Below are positions 1-8,313 of a stretch of DNA of 12,926 nucleotides, piece by piece. The notes under the pieces are model-generated. The model saw only the letters and a list, made by a program, of their open reading frames with translations. It was not told the origin of the DNA and searched no databases. Made by a program: the position numbers and the translations under genes. Source of the stretch: Candidatus Mesolinea sp. (GTDB lineage Bacteria; Chloroflexota; Anaerolineae; Anaerolineales; Anaerolineaceae); assembly GCA_003499715.1 (NCBI GenBank), contig DNSH01000101.1, positions 1 to 12,926 on the forward strand, read 5' to 3'. Within the stretch, counting starts at the first letter, position 1. The number at the start of each line of letters is the position of its first letter.

Positions 1-31
1 TTAGGTGCGCTCAAGCCGTGAGCGCACCTAA
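1..31 (-). terminator. Perfect 13-bp hairpin after the beta-helix gene, probable terminator
   Basis: Positions 1-13 and 19-31 are exact reverse complements and enclose the 5-nt loop AGCCG. The hairpin begins 10 nt beyond the stop codon (42-44, read on the minus strand) of the beta-helix gene, the usual place for an intrinsic terminator. The U-tract that would follow on the minus strand lies outside the window, so the call rests on stem quality and position. It could also serve a convergent gene to the left. Confidence 0.6.
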
Positions 32-41
32 AGCAGTCGTA

Positions 42-1928
42 TTATTTGACGATCAAAGGCAGGAATATCTGGTTATTCATCACAGGCATACAGGATGAAA
101 ACTCAGACGTATTATGATATGGATCCGTGGCTGTAGCAGCGATACACTCGAAAGGCGTTGATACGGTAAAAGTTGCTGTGAAAGAGGCGAAGAATTCGCT
201 ATTCGTAGTGACACTTTTTGAACCTAGATAAAACTCACCTTCGCCGTGAGAAGTCGACTCTTTGCTGCTATTGGCGTAGAAGTGAAGGATAAACAATCTG
301 TTGGCTGTGGAATTGAGGTAGCCTTCAATAGTCACCTGACCCGGGTTGGGTATGCTGACGCTGGTCAGTACCGGGAAGTTTTGTAGGTCGTTGGATCCCA
401 CATCGACATCATTTAGGTCATTTAAAGTCACCCCGGTCTCCCAGGGATCGCCGATTAAATCAATACCCAAAGCACCGTTATTAAAGATGCGGTTGTACGT
501 GATCTCATTTTGCGTCCCCATATATATGTTGACTCCTTCATGGCTGTTGTTGGCGATGACATTGGTATAACCTGGTCCTCCGCCAATAATATTTTCCGAA
601 GCATAAATAATTGAGATTCCTGAATCCCCATTTGGCAGGTCGCTCCCAATAAGGTTGGTGCCAATCAAGTTGCGGCGTATAGTAGTACCGGTCACATATG
701 AGGTATATAATCGAATTCCATCGTCTTGATTGCCGGAAATGATATTACCAGTTCCCTCTTCAACGGTACCGATTTCATTGGCTGAGCCTTTAGCAACGAC
801 GATCCCCATGAAATTCGGTATGGCTGCACTAGCAGCAGCATTGAGACCGATGATGTTATTCTTAATGAAGTTGGCATTGGCATTGGCTAGCCGTATGCCG
901 TAGATAGTGTTGCCAGAAATGACGTTTCTCTGCCCTGAGATATTTCCGCCAATTTCATTGCCGGTTGTCGCCGGTGATTCATCCGATGAATAGATATAAA
1001 TTCCATCCCTTTCATTGGGCAAGGCTAAAGAACCGGATGCATCGAGACCAATGTAATTGCCAAACACATCGTTGTCATTGGCTTCAATAAAAATCCCGTT
1101 TTCTGCATTACCGCTGATGACATTGCGCCGTCCTGCCGTACTGCCCCCGATGGTATTGCCGGTTGACTCATCACCGCCGATACGAATACCACTATACCCG
1201 TTAGGCAGTGCAGCCGTTCCATCAATATTCGTGCCGATGTAATTACCCTTAATCACCACACTGGCACTGTTTACTACATTGATGCCGTATTCACCATTGC
1301 CCGAAATGATGTTGCGGTCTGCAGCTGTGTCACCGCCGATCACAGCGCCAATTACACCATTTAGATAGACACCTTCCTTCGCATTTCCCTCAGCCGGATT
1401 TGGAATCGAAAGCCCAAACTTGCCAATGCGATTACCGACAATCAATAGACCGCTTGTGTCGGTTGAAACAAGTCCTCGGTCGAAATTGCGGATGATCAAC
1501 TTGCGAATAATACAATTATCTGCATTGATCCACAAGCCGATAAAGGTGCCATCCCCATCCAAAACGATATTGGCACCTGCACCAATACCTCCCAAGTTGG
1601 GACCCTGGATGGTCAGCTGTTCTTGAATAATTGGGAGGGCAAAAGATACATCAATGATGCGATCGATTGGCGGATTATCAGGTGCGATGCTGAAGGTGAT
1701 GGTATCAGCACCAGCCAGGTAATTGGCTTCCTCGATGGCAGCGCGCAAGGTACAGGTACCATCACTTGCTGCACATATTCCGTCCCCTTTGTTTGCATCC
1801 ACGGCATCGCCAGTGGAATTCACAGTGAATGTGGCACCTGAAACCTGTTTGATTGTGCTTGGGGAAAAGAAAAGCACAGAAACGATAAGTAAAGCCGTCA
1901 GAAAGGTTTTTATATTTCGATACAACAT
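42..1928 (-). CDS. Secreted CSLREA-domain parallel beta-helix protein with LPLIVK tail
   Basis: This 628-residue protein is predicted to be exported. A basic N-terminus is followed by a hydrophobic segment at about residues 9-22. Residues 33-69 match the CSLREA domain found near the N-terminus of many surface proteins, here with CTLRAAIEEAN at 59-69. Residues about 100-500 are a right-handed parallel beta-helix: at least five units of about 60-66 residues carry IGG...RN[IV]ISGN...GI at roughly 197, 260, 326, 386 and 448, alternating with GNYIG and ALPN turns. This fold is typical of polysaccharide-binding or -degrading proteins, but I see no clear catalytic motif, so adhesion or carbohydrate binding is only possible. 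Residues about 520-610 look like an Ig-type beta domain. The chain ends IFLPLIVK, close to the end of the large protein encoded upstream. The ATG at 1926-1928 is supported by AAGGAGG at 1936-1942, 7 nt away. Its specific substrate is unknown. Confidence 0.85.
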   Translation of the reverse strand: MLYRNIKTFLTALLIVSVLFFSPSTIKQVSGATFTVNSTGDAVDANKGDGICAASDGTCTLRAAIEEANYLAGADTITFSIAPDNPPIDRIIDVSFALPIIQEQLTIQGPNLGGIGAGANIVLDGDGTFIGLWINADNCIIRKLIIRNFDRGLVSTDTSGLLIVGNRIGKFGLSIPNPAEGNAKEGVYLNGVIGAVIGGDTAADRNIISGNGEYGINVVNSASVVIKGNYIGTNIDGTAALPNGYSGIRIGGDESTGNTIGGSTAGRRNVISGNAENGIFIEANDNDVFGNYIGLDASGSLALPNERDGIYIYSSDESPATTGNEIGGNISGQRNVISGNTIYGIRLANANANFIKNNIIGLNAAASAAIPNFMGIVVAKGSANEIGTVEEGTGNIISGNQDDGIRLYTSYVTGTTIRRNLIGTNLIGSDLPNGDSGISIIYASENIIGGGPGYTNVIANNSHEGVNIYMGTQNEITYNRIFNNGALGIDLIGDPWETGVTLNDLNDVDVGSNDLQNFPVLTSVSIPNPGQVTIEGYLNSTANRLFILHFYANSSKESTSHGEGEFYLGSKSVTTNSEFFASFTATFTVSTPFECIAATATDPYHNTSEFSSCMPVMNNQIFLPLIVK

Positions 1929-1976
1929 AGCAGAGCCTCCTTGTCTTTGTTTGTTCCTATTGATATACAGTAATCC

Positions 1977-2027
1977 ATGAAGCAGATCGCTTCTTGAATT
2001 TATTTTCTTCTATGCAATCTGCCTCAC
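1977..2027 (-). promoter_or_regulatory. Long hairpin in the 5' leader of the beta-helix gene
   Basis: Read on the minus strand, 2027-2014 can pair with 1990-1977 over 14 base pairs, three of them G-U wobbles, closing a 23-nt A-rich loop. The 3' arm ends about 35 nt before the AAGGAGG ribosome site of the beta-helix gene. No U-run follows, so it is not an intrinsic terminator. It may act in mRNA stability, processing or translational control. The pairing is directly visible; the role is inferred. Confidence 0.45.
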
Positions 2028-2060
2028 TGAGATTAGTAGAAAAGCCCGTTCCAGCTCCTC

Positions 2061-2106
2061 TCGATGTTTCCGCGATCTGATGTCTGGAAACCCTGCAGAC
2101 CATCGA
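2061..2106 (-). promoter_or_regulatory. Overlapping, mutually exclusive inverted repeats (switch-like RNA)
   Basis: Two folds compete for the same bases. In one, 2079-2086 pairs with 2096-2104 (8 bp, one bulged base). In the other, 2061-2071 pairs with 2086-2091 and 2102-2106 (TCGAT/ATCGA plus GTTTCC/GGAAAC, with a side bulge). Competing stems upstream of a gene are a hallmark of regulatory leaders. The chance of random occurrence was not computed, and no known riboswitch core was recognised here. Confidence 0.3.
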
Positions 2107-2284
2107 CCCAAGAACGCCTATAACCGGGGTCGGATAAAGCACTGCCTGGTTATACCATTTGAAGTTTACAATCCTGTTAGCGAAGCGCACTGTACGGGAC
2201 TCCCGTTCAAAGACCTAAAAAGGCTTTTTTATTGAAAATTCTTTGTGTACACATAAAGATGTCCTTCGTTAGATGCATAGCGGA

Positions 2285-5200
2285 TTACTTGACAATCGTT
2301 GGCAAGTAATTCCGTATGAGAGTGGTAATGTTCAGCACTTTAGGAGGTGTGGTCTGCGAGTTGTACTGGACGTAACCAACTACCTTGTAGTCTGTATCTG
2401 AAGCCCCGGCTGAATCCCATGCATAAGTAACGGGAATTACTGAACTGCTCGGTAAGCCAGTAAAGGGTTCGCGGTAGTCGCTGATGATCTCGCCTCTCAG
2501 GGTTTGCACCTGGATAACAGCTTCACCATCAATGGGTAGAACACCCACATTGGCGAAATGCATTTCAATATCAATGATGTCTCCAACGGTGAAACGTTCT
2601 GATGATACAGTGAAGTGACTTACTTGCCCCTGTGTAGAACCCAGTGTAATCCCGATGTTCCGGCTCGCTAGGCGTTGACCATCCATATCCTCTACGCTGA
2701 TCTCAATGGAGTAATCGCCGGCAGGCACATTGACATCATCCGACCAATTCCAGGCAAGATCGACTTTAGCAGTACCTGTCAGGGCTGGCAGTGCGGTTAG
2801 AACGAAGCCATCGACTGGTTCACCGGTACTGCCTTTCAGGAACACTGCCCGCACAATTGCGTCTATTGGGGTGGGCTCGCTGTTTTCAATTGCCAGGTTG
2901 AGAATGATATCTTCTCCAAATGCATACGCCGATTTGTTAGTTTGTGCTCCAGAGATAGTGACAGATGAAGGGATCATCTCTATATTGAACACAAAATGTT
3001 GATGATATTCACTGTAAAGGGCTGCAGGATCATAGTAGAAAGGATACAAGATCAACTTTAGCGTCGCTCCGCCTTCCTGGTGATTGGTCACGATCCAACG
3101 ATAAGGCTGCTCAAAATTGGGTGACCAGTCATGACCGGGTAGGGTGGTAGTCCCATTATTGGTTTTCTCTGGTTTTCCAGGTGTATTTTCTGATTCAGCT
3201 ACGATGACGTACTCAGAAACCGGTAAATCAAGACCGTATTCTGAAGTCTTATTGTCCCTTGCAATCAAGGAAACGTTTTGGACTTGCTGACCGGCAGGAA
3301 TTTCGATTGTATGAATATAGATGGGGACTTGATATTCATCATACACTGTATAATGCGTTCCGGAGTGGGTTCCCAGGACAGAATTGGCAGGAATCTCCAC
3401 GAAATCCTTTCCATCGGCATCCGAGATTGTATAAGCGGGCAGGTCAATAACTAGCTCTGAATTCACTTCCTGTAAAGTTTGGGGCGAATTCATCAAGCTG
3501 CTCTCAAAAACATCAAACTTAGGATCGCCGTAGTAGTTGAATTCGTTGACGAACCAGCCCATAAATAAGGCATATTTCTCAGAACTTAAGAGTAAATCGC
3601 TTTCCCTACGGGCAAATGCCTCCGCGATTCTCCACCCATTCAAACCCCAATAATCTGTGTAGAAATCATTGTTGACCGCTCTAATTTCAGCAGAGAGAGC
3701 GGTTTCGGTCGAACCCAAATAAACACCTGCGCCTGCCTGTAAAAAGTTTTCTGCAAAAGCATTATCTGAGTAGCCACTCTTTGCCTCATAGGCGCCCGCA
3801 GAACAGGACCAGGCATTGACGATTGGGTGGCTTCCATTGATGGTTTCCGGAATAGTACTGGTGACTATCGGCCATATTCCGTTGGGAGCTCCATGAGCAA
3901 AGAACCACACCAAATCGGTGTTATCGATGCTTTCATGGAATAATTGGCGTGAGTATTCTGGGTAATCCATATCGATATGGAAGATTTGATTTTTTTGATT
4001 AAGGTAAAAGACAAAATCCTTGGCTTGTCCTTGTACGTCACAGCTCACGATTCCATCATAAGCTTTGGCATGTAAGGGGATGGCATAGCCGTGTTCGATT
4101 GTGGTCAAGTCGCCAGAATCACTATTCATCAGGATGATAGATTGATAATCCAAGCCCTTTACATCCGCCAATTCAAGTGCATCACCTGCCTGAAGGGTAC
4201 GCTGGTAGGTTTGCAAGACGTTACCATTAGCAGCCATCACGACTACTTCACCGTTTTGTAAGTCAGTGAAAACGATTTCTTCAGGCCCAACATCATTCTG
4301 CTCAAGAATATTGCCAATTTTTAGGTCATCATGGGCTGAGAAATGATAGCCCATAGAAAGAAGATCAAAGTCTGCTAATACTGTGCCTGCATAGGAGAAG
4401 ATACGAATGTAATCTGTTCCTTTGGCTAGGACGATTTCTTGGCCTGAATTTGAATAAAGCACATCTCCAACTGCTACTTTATCCCAGGTTTGAACGCCAG
4501 TACTGAATGAAGCAACCTGGGTACCATTGACATCATAAGTTCTGATAGTGTCGTCGCAATCCGCAATGACAATCTCGAGCTGGGGATCAGCATCCACATC
4601 TCCAGCTGCCAGGCTGTCGCCATCTGCAAAATCAAGATTGAAGGCAAAGGTCTTAGTCCCATCCAGAGGAGATATGAAATAGACTTTATTTGTAGAATCC
4701 TGAGCCCAAATTAATTCTTCACTGCCGTCACCGTTGACATCTCCATGGGTAAGCCCATCATGAGCCTTAAAGTTTATATTCTCGTAACGATTGAAATAAA
4801 TTTCTTCCTCGTAATGATGCATGCTGACGTTATATCCCAGGGCTGAAAGGTCATCTTGAGCTGAAATCCCCGTGCCTCTAAACTCACTGCCGCTACCAAT
4901 GTATGCTTGCGAGCGCGCATACTGATTATTTACATGCGTATCAATGCTGTTTAGGATGACTTTATCCAGATCTGCAGCAGTATCCCCTATGATGCGCCCA
5001 ACCAATAAATCTGGCGGTGCCAGAACTGCGCCTGAGTCTGTGGCAGCATAAAAATGGTCGCTGAAATTTACGTTAACATTATTGTCGAAGGGACCGGTTG
5101 TCGCACTGGGGATCACCTCGGTTTCACCAACAAGAAGCACATACCCGCCATATTGTAGGGAAAACTTTGGATGCAGTCGGCTGGTCCATTGACTTTGATC

Positions 5201-8200
5201 TTGTAATAAAGCTTTGAGGTTTTCTTTACTTAAATTCGGGTCCCAATATGCCAGGACACCTTGTTTCAGCTGTGCCAGCCATGCCATGTCTGCCATGAGT
5301 TTATCTGCATCATCAGCAACATAATGACTTTTCAATGCGGAAGGAGCAGTAATCAGCAAGTAGTCCGACGTGGCGAAAGCATTGGCTGCCGATGCCGCAA
5401 TCGGAATTGACCCGCTATCCCAAACTTGGGAAAGCTTTTCAATGATTTTTACTCTTTGTAATCCCAAAAGCTCATAATTGATGCTTGTTTTTCCAATAAA
5501 ATATTCCGCTGTTTCCATATCTGGATAAAGTACCGGAACAACATAGTAAGTAAATTCAAGGTTTTCTCCAGGCTGTAATGTTAGAGGTTGATTTAGATAA
5601 ATATTTACATCTGCAGTTTTTCCATTCTGGCTTGTGCTTGAATGAACAGTGTAGACATTATTTCTTTGGTTGATTGGTTGAAAACCTTTTATGAATTCTT
5701 TCACGGAGGTTATTAAAACAGGATCAAGTGATGAGCTGTCATTGAATATCCTGAGTCTTATCCTGAATGTATTGTTGACACGGAAAATGGTTCGGTCAGT
5801 GCGCAGAACTGTCTGACGCTTGACGATGTGTAACGTGGCATTGTGCTCTTTAACGCCATCATCTGTGGCGATCACCCTTGCCTTTATGAGATGATCTCCT
5901 GGCGTAAGACCAGAAAGATTCCACAAATACTTATAGACACCATTTTCGGGTATCAGGTCTGATGCTTTGAAGACACCGTCGATGTAAAATTCAACCTTTT
6001 TAACTGGATTTGCTACATCCTCGCATGCAGGGAGTCCTTCTGCTCCACCGTAAGTACACTCCCATTCATATTGCTGAGCGAAAACCTCGATATCAACGGT
6101 GGTTCCCGGAGGAACTGTGTCTTCTAAGATAGCAATAGTGCTATCTGAATCGGGTGCCAATAATTGTGATTCGACTGGGTAATTCTCTCTCTGAAATTCC
6201 AAAACATTCTCATACATGTCAGGACTTATTGCGCCGTATGAAAAAGCATTTGTTGTCAGGCTGTGACCGATATTATAGAATTCGTCGCGGGAGTAGCCAT
6301 TACGCCCGGGTGGAAATTGCAGAGTGTACTTACCATCCTCAGGGGTGAAATCCGTTCCGACCAGCACACCATCCAAGCGAAATTCCACCCTTTCTATATT
6401 GCTTGTATCTGGGTAATAGGCATTGAGATTGTAAATCTCAGAGCGATTTTCCGTTCGCTCAAAATAGAGGGTTGGGTCTGGAATATTCCCGGGAGAGCCT
6501 GCCAGTGTGCGGATGGTTTTCCGGGCGCTTTTGGCTATTACACCAGCAGCATCTGTCGCATATGCACGGGCATAATAAACTTGGTGTGGTTCGAGCCCTG
6601 TAATCACCGCGCTGTGGTTAGTAACTAATTGGTTATCCTGGTACACTAACTCGCTGCGACCATCCGATAATGTGTATTTAAGCTCTGTATTGGCTGAACG
6701 GTTGGTTGTCCAGGTGGCAATGAAGCCTGTCTGAGTAATAGCTGAAATCACAAAATCACTGATCTCAAGGGGACTGCTATCACAAGCCCAAGTTTTTGCT
6801 AAGCAATCATTAGTGGGATTGAAATCGACGTTATTTATCAAGCATACTTTAACTTCCATGATAGGTGAACCACCAGGGCAGACTGGTTCTATTAAATCAA
6901 AGTTATACGTATCTCCTGGATTAAATTCATTGAAAAACCAGCTAGCATTGCCATATGGCACATTATCGATAAACAGCTGGAGACCAAATTCGTTGTGATA
7001 CACACCTTCGCCTACATTGCGAATAGTCCCAACGAGTAATGTTTCACCTGACTCTTCCACCCAAAAATTGGTGACGGCTAAGTCTGGCTGGGGTAGATAT
7101 TCATAGACAGATATTTGGCTGGAGGAGGTGTCATAAAAAGCTAAAGTCGGATTACCGTTAGCATCCAATTCCAGGTTTATAAAGGTACCCATGCCAGTTT
7201 CGGTTGGATCCATGTTTTCATTCCACGAGGATCGATCATGCCATTTGTAATCCAGAGCGTCATTGACCGGATCGTGGTAAGCAACATGAGGGTAATCCAG
7301 GTTATCGATTGCTATGGCTGCAGAAAATCCACTGCCAAATGACCCCCAATGCTCAATAGATTCCAGGTACCAGGTGTTGTCTTTTACAGCATATTTAAGA
7401 TCTAGACCAATGCGTGGAGTTGAGGTCGATACACCATAAGCAATGTGTGGTCTATCCTGACTGTCTAGCGCAAGCGAGGCAGACACGCCGACGCTATCAA
7501 AGGGAGCTTCATCAACAGTTTCCACTGTCCAGCCGGAGCCGTTATAACCGGCGTATTTCAAGCGATTGCAGGTGTTTAGAGTGCGTTGGCAGTAGGCAAA
7601 ATGCGGCTGGTTCGAATCGTCGAGGTCCATGGAAATGAATGTGTAGGCATTGCCGCTATCAACTGTCTCTGTACCGATGTGGGTTGTGCCTTGCCAGGTT
7701 GTCACTTTTAGAGCGTTCTCTATCTCATCAAAATAGCCAAACTTTGCTAAGCCGCTGCTGGTGAGCTCGAAATCAGCTGAATACCCGATCTGGTTATTAG
7801 TGAATGAGAAATCGAGAAGGGTTGATTTCCATTCTGTTCCATCAAAGTACGTGTAGATAGCAGAGAGCGTAATTCCTGGGGTGTAATACCAGAAAATATG
7901 CGGGTTAAGCAGCTCATCAAGCTCTAAGCCAATAAAGGCTAGTGTTGCATTTTGGAAGTCAGTATTTGTGTAAGCTGCTATCCATTCAGTTCCGTCGTAA
8001 TACTTATAGTACAGCACTCCCAGCTCATCATTGTAATAGAGCACGTGAGGATTACCGTTTTCATCCAATTCTAGGTCGAAATAATGGGGGGAGTAATTAT
8101 TGTCATCAAGTGGTTCGTAAAATTCCCAGCCATAGGTTTGGTCATAACCTGCTTCGATAGGTTTCGGTAATGTCTGCAGGAGTGCTGATAGCAACATGAT

Positions 8201-8254
8201 TAGCAGAATGAAAATGCGCATGACCAATCGAGAATAATGTTTGTGTTTTTTCAT
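2285..8254 (-). CDS. Giant secreted gingipain-like (C25) cysteine peptidase with an inserted beta-propeller
   Basis: This 1989-residue protein is probably an extracellular or surface peptidase. Numbering is from the ATG at 8252-8254. Residues 1-35 are a signal peptide: basic KKHKH, hydrophobic core 11-28, probable cleavage after PIEA. Residues 36-390 hold seven units of about 50 residues, most with D-x(4)-PH-x(2)-[YF] (prolines near 69, 118, 217, 269, 312 and 369; the third unit is degenerate), suggesting a seven-bladed propeller. A CARDB-like domain (391-491), an FN3 domain (496-585) and Ig-like domains (596-812) follow. The C25 region begins near 964 with YVLLVGETEVIP (1048-1059) and PDLLVGR (1081-1087). 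It resumes near 1432 with the probable catalytic His1454 (FFAHG) and Cys1484 (WSCSAG), then GVYLGSTE and NYYGDPKF (1573-1580). Residues 1162-1431 between the halves are FG-GAP-like. C-terminal beta domains end in NYLPTIVK. Known gingipains are Arg- or Lys-specific; specificity here is unknown. Confidence 0.85.
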   Translation of the reverse strand: MKKHKHYSRLVMRIFILLIMLLSALLQTLPKPIEAGYDQTYGWEFYEPLDDNNYSPHYFDLELDENGNPHVLYYNDELGVLYYKYYDGTEWIAAYTNTDFQNATLAFIGLELDELLNPHIFWYYTPGITLSAIYTYFDGTEWKSTLLDFSFTNNQIGYSADFELTSSGLAKFGYFDEIENALKVTTWQGTTHIGTETVDSGNAYTFISMDLDDSNQPHFAYCQRTLNTCNRLKYAGYNGSGWTVETVDEAPFDSVGVSASLALDSQDRPHIAYGVSTSTPRIGLDLKYAVKDNTWYLESIEHWGSFGSGFSAAIAIDNLDYPHVAYHDPVNDALDYKWHDRSSWNENMDPTETGMGTFINLELDANGNPTLAFYDTSSSQISVYEYLPQPDLAVTNFWVEESGETLLVGTIRNVGEGVYHNEFGLQLFIDNVPYGNASWFFNEFNPGDTYNFDLIEPVCPGGSPIMEVKVCLINNVDFNPTNDCLAKTWACDSSPLEISDFVISAITQTGFIATWTTNRSANTELKYTLSDGRSELVYQDNQLVTNHSAVITGLEPHQVYYARAYATDAAGVIAKSARKTIRTLAGSPGNIPDPTLYFERTENRSEIYNLNAYYPDTSNIERVEFRLDGVLVGTDFTPEDGKYTLQFPPGRNGYSRDEFYNIGHSLTTNAFSYGAISPDMYENVLEFQRENYPVESQLLAPDSDSTIAILEDTVPPGTTVDIEVFAQQYEWECTYGGAEGLPACEDVANPVKKVEFYIDGVFKASDLIPENGVYKYLWNLSGLTPGDHLIKARVIATDDGVKEHNATLHIVKRQTVLRTDRTIFRVNNTFRIRLRIFNDSSSLDPVLITSVKEFIKGFQPINQRNNVYTVHSSTSQNGKTADVNIYLNQPLTLQPGENLEFTYYVVPVLYPDMETAEYFIGKTSINYELLGLQRVKIIEKLSQVWDSGSIPIAASAANAFATSDYLLITAPSALKSHYVADDADKLMADMAWLAQLKQGVLAYWDPNLSKENLKALLQDQSQWTSRLHPKFSLQYGGYVLLVGETEVIPSATTGPFDNNVNVNFSDHFYAATDSGAVLAPPDLLVGRIIGDTAADLDKVILNSIDTHVNNQYARSQAYIGSGSEFRGTGISAQDDLSALGYNVSMHHYEEEIYFNRYENINFKAHDGLTHGDVNGDGSEELIWAQDSTNKVYFISPLDGTKTFAFNLDFADGDSLAAGDVDADPQLEIVIADCDDTIRTYDVNGTQVASFSTGVQTWDKVAVGDVLYSNSGQEIVLAKGTDYIRIFSYAGTVLADFDLLSMGYHFSAHDDLKIGNILEQNDVGPEEIVFTDLQNGEVVVMAANGNVLQTYQRTLQAGDALELADVKGLDYQSIILMNSDSGDLTTIEHGYAIPLHAKAYDGIVSCDVQGQAKDFVFYLNQKNQIFHIDMDYPEYSRQLFHESIDNTDLVWFFAHGAPNGIWPIVTSTIPETINGSHPIVNAWSCSAGAYEAKSGYSDNAFAENFLQAGAGVYLGSTETALSAEIRAVNNDFYTDYWGLNGWRIAEAFARRESDLLLSSEKYALFMGWFVNEFNYYGDPKFDVFESSLMNSPQTLQEVNSELVIDLPAYTISDADGKDFVEIPANSVLGTHSGTHYTVYDEYQVPIYIHTIEIPAGQQVQNVSLIARDNKTSEYGLDLPVSEYVIVAESENTPGKPEKTNNGTTTLPGHDWSPNFEQPYRWIVTNHQEGGATLKLILYPFYYDPAALYSEYHQHFVFNIEMIPSSVTISGAQTNKSAYAFGEDIILNLAIENSEPTPIDAIVRAVFLKGSTGEPVDGFVLTALPALTGTAKVDLAWNWSDDVNVPAGDYSIEISVEDMDGQRLASRNIGITLGSTQGQVSHFTVSSERFTVGDIIDIEMHFANVGVLPIDGEAVIQVQTLRGEIISDYREPFTGLPSSSVIPVTYAWDSAGASDTDYKVVGYVQYNSQTTPPKVLNITTLIRNYLPTIVK

Positions 8255-8258
8255 TTTT

Positions 8259-8264
8259 ACCTCC
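8259..8264 (-). promoter_or_regulatory. Ribosome binding site that fixes the peptidase start
   Basis: On the minus strand GGAGGT lies 4 nt before the ATG at 8252-8254. The in-frame upstream alternative is a TTG at 8279-8281 with no purine-rich site before it, and starting there would place the Shine-Dalgarno sequence inside the coding region. The ATG start also gives a normal signal peptide (MKKHKH...). I therefore annotate the protein as 1989 residues, not 1998. Confidence 0.85.
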
Positions 8265-8313
8265 ACAGTTTTGGTTCCCAAAGTAATTTACAAAATATTT
8301 TTAAAGTTGATTA

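Larger units (their letters stand above)
1929..2284 (-). other. Non-coding gap, probably a structured leader of the beta-helix gene
   Basis: This 356-nt stretch lies between two co-oriented minus-strand genes. I find no convincing protein in it. It is unusually rich in inverted repeats. The arms are ACGGG/CCCGT (2194-2198 with 2202-2206), TATAACC/GGTTATA (2119-2125 with 2148-2154), TCGATG/CATCGA (2061-2066 with 2101-2106), GTTTCC/GGAAAC (2066-2071 with 2086-2091), GATGTCTG with CAGAC-C-ATC (2079-2086 with 2096-2104), and a long hairpin at 1977-2027. It does not match any riboswitch consensus I can recall. No clear terminator for the large upstream gene is visible: AAAAAGGCTTTTTT near 2217-2230 gives only a weak A/T stem. 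No confident promoter was found. It may be a cis-acting RNA or an RNA gene, or simply a decayed insertion. Confidence 0.4.

Noticed and set aside
42..1928. Pectate-lyase-type or other glycan-degrading activity for the beta-helix protein
   Set aside because: The fold is suggestive, but no conserved catalytic residues of a known lyase or hydrolase family could be pointed out.
1957..2190. 77-codon minus-strand reading frame with a GTG start in the gap before the beta-helix gene
   Set aside because: There is no ribosome site, no recognisable domain and no signal peptide, and it lies on top of several inverted repeats, so a structured RNA or decayed sequence is more likely.
2216..2232. AAAAAGGCTTTTTT as a terminator of the peptidase gene
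   Set aside because: The stem would be only five A-T pairs with a 3-nt loop, too weak to support termination without other evidence.
6263..6628. 121-codon plus-strand reading frame antisense to the peptidase
   Set aside because: It lies wholly inside the strongly supported peptidase gene and its translation shows no domain.
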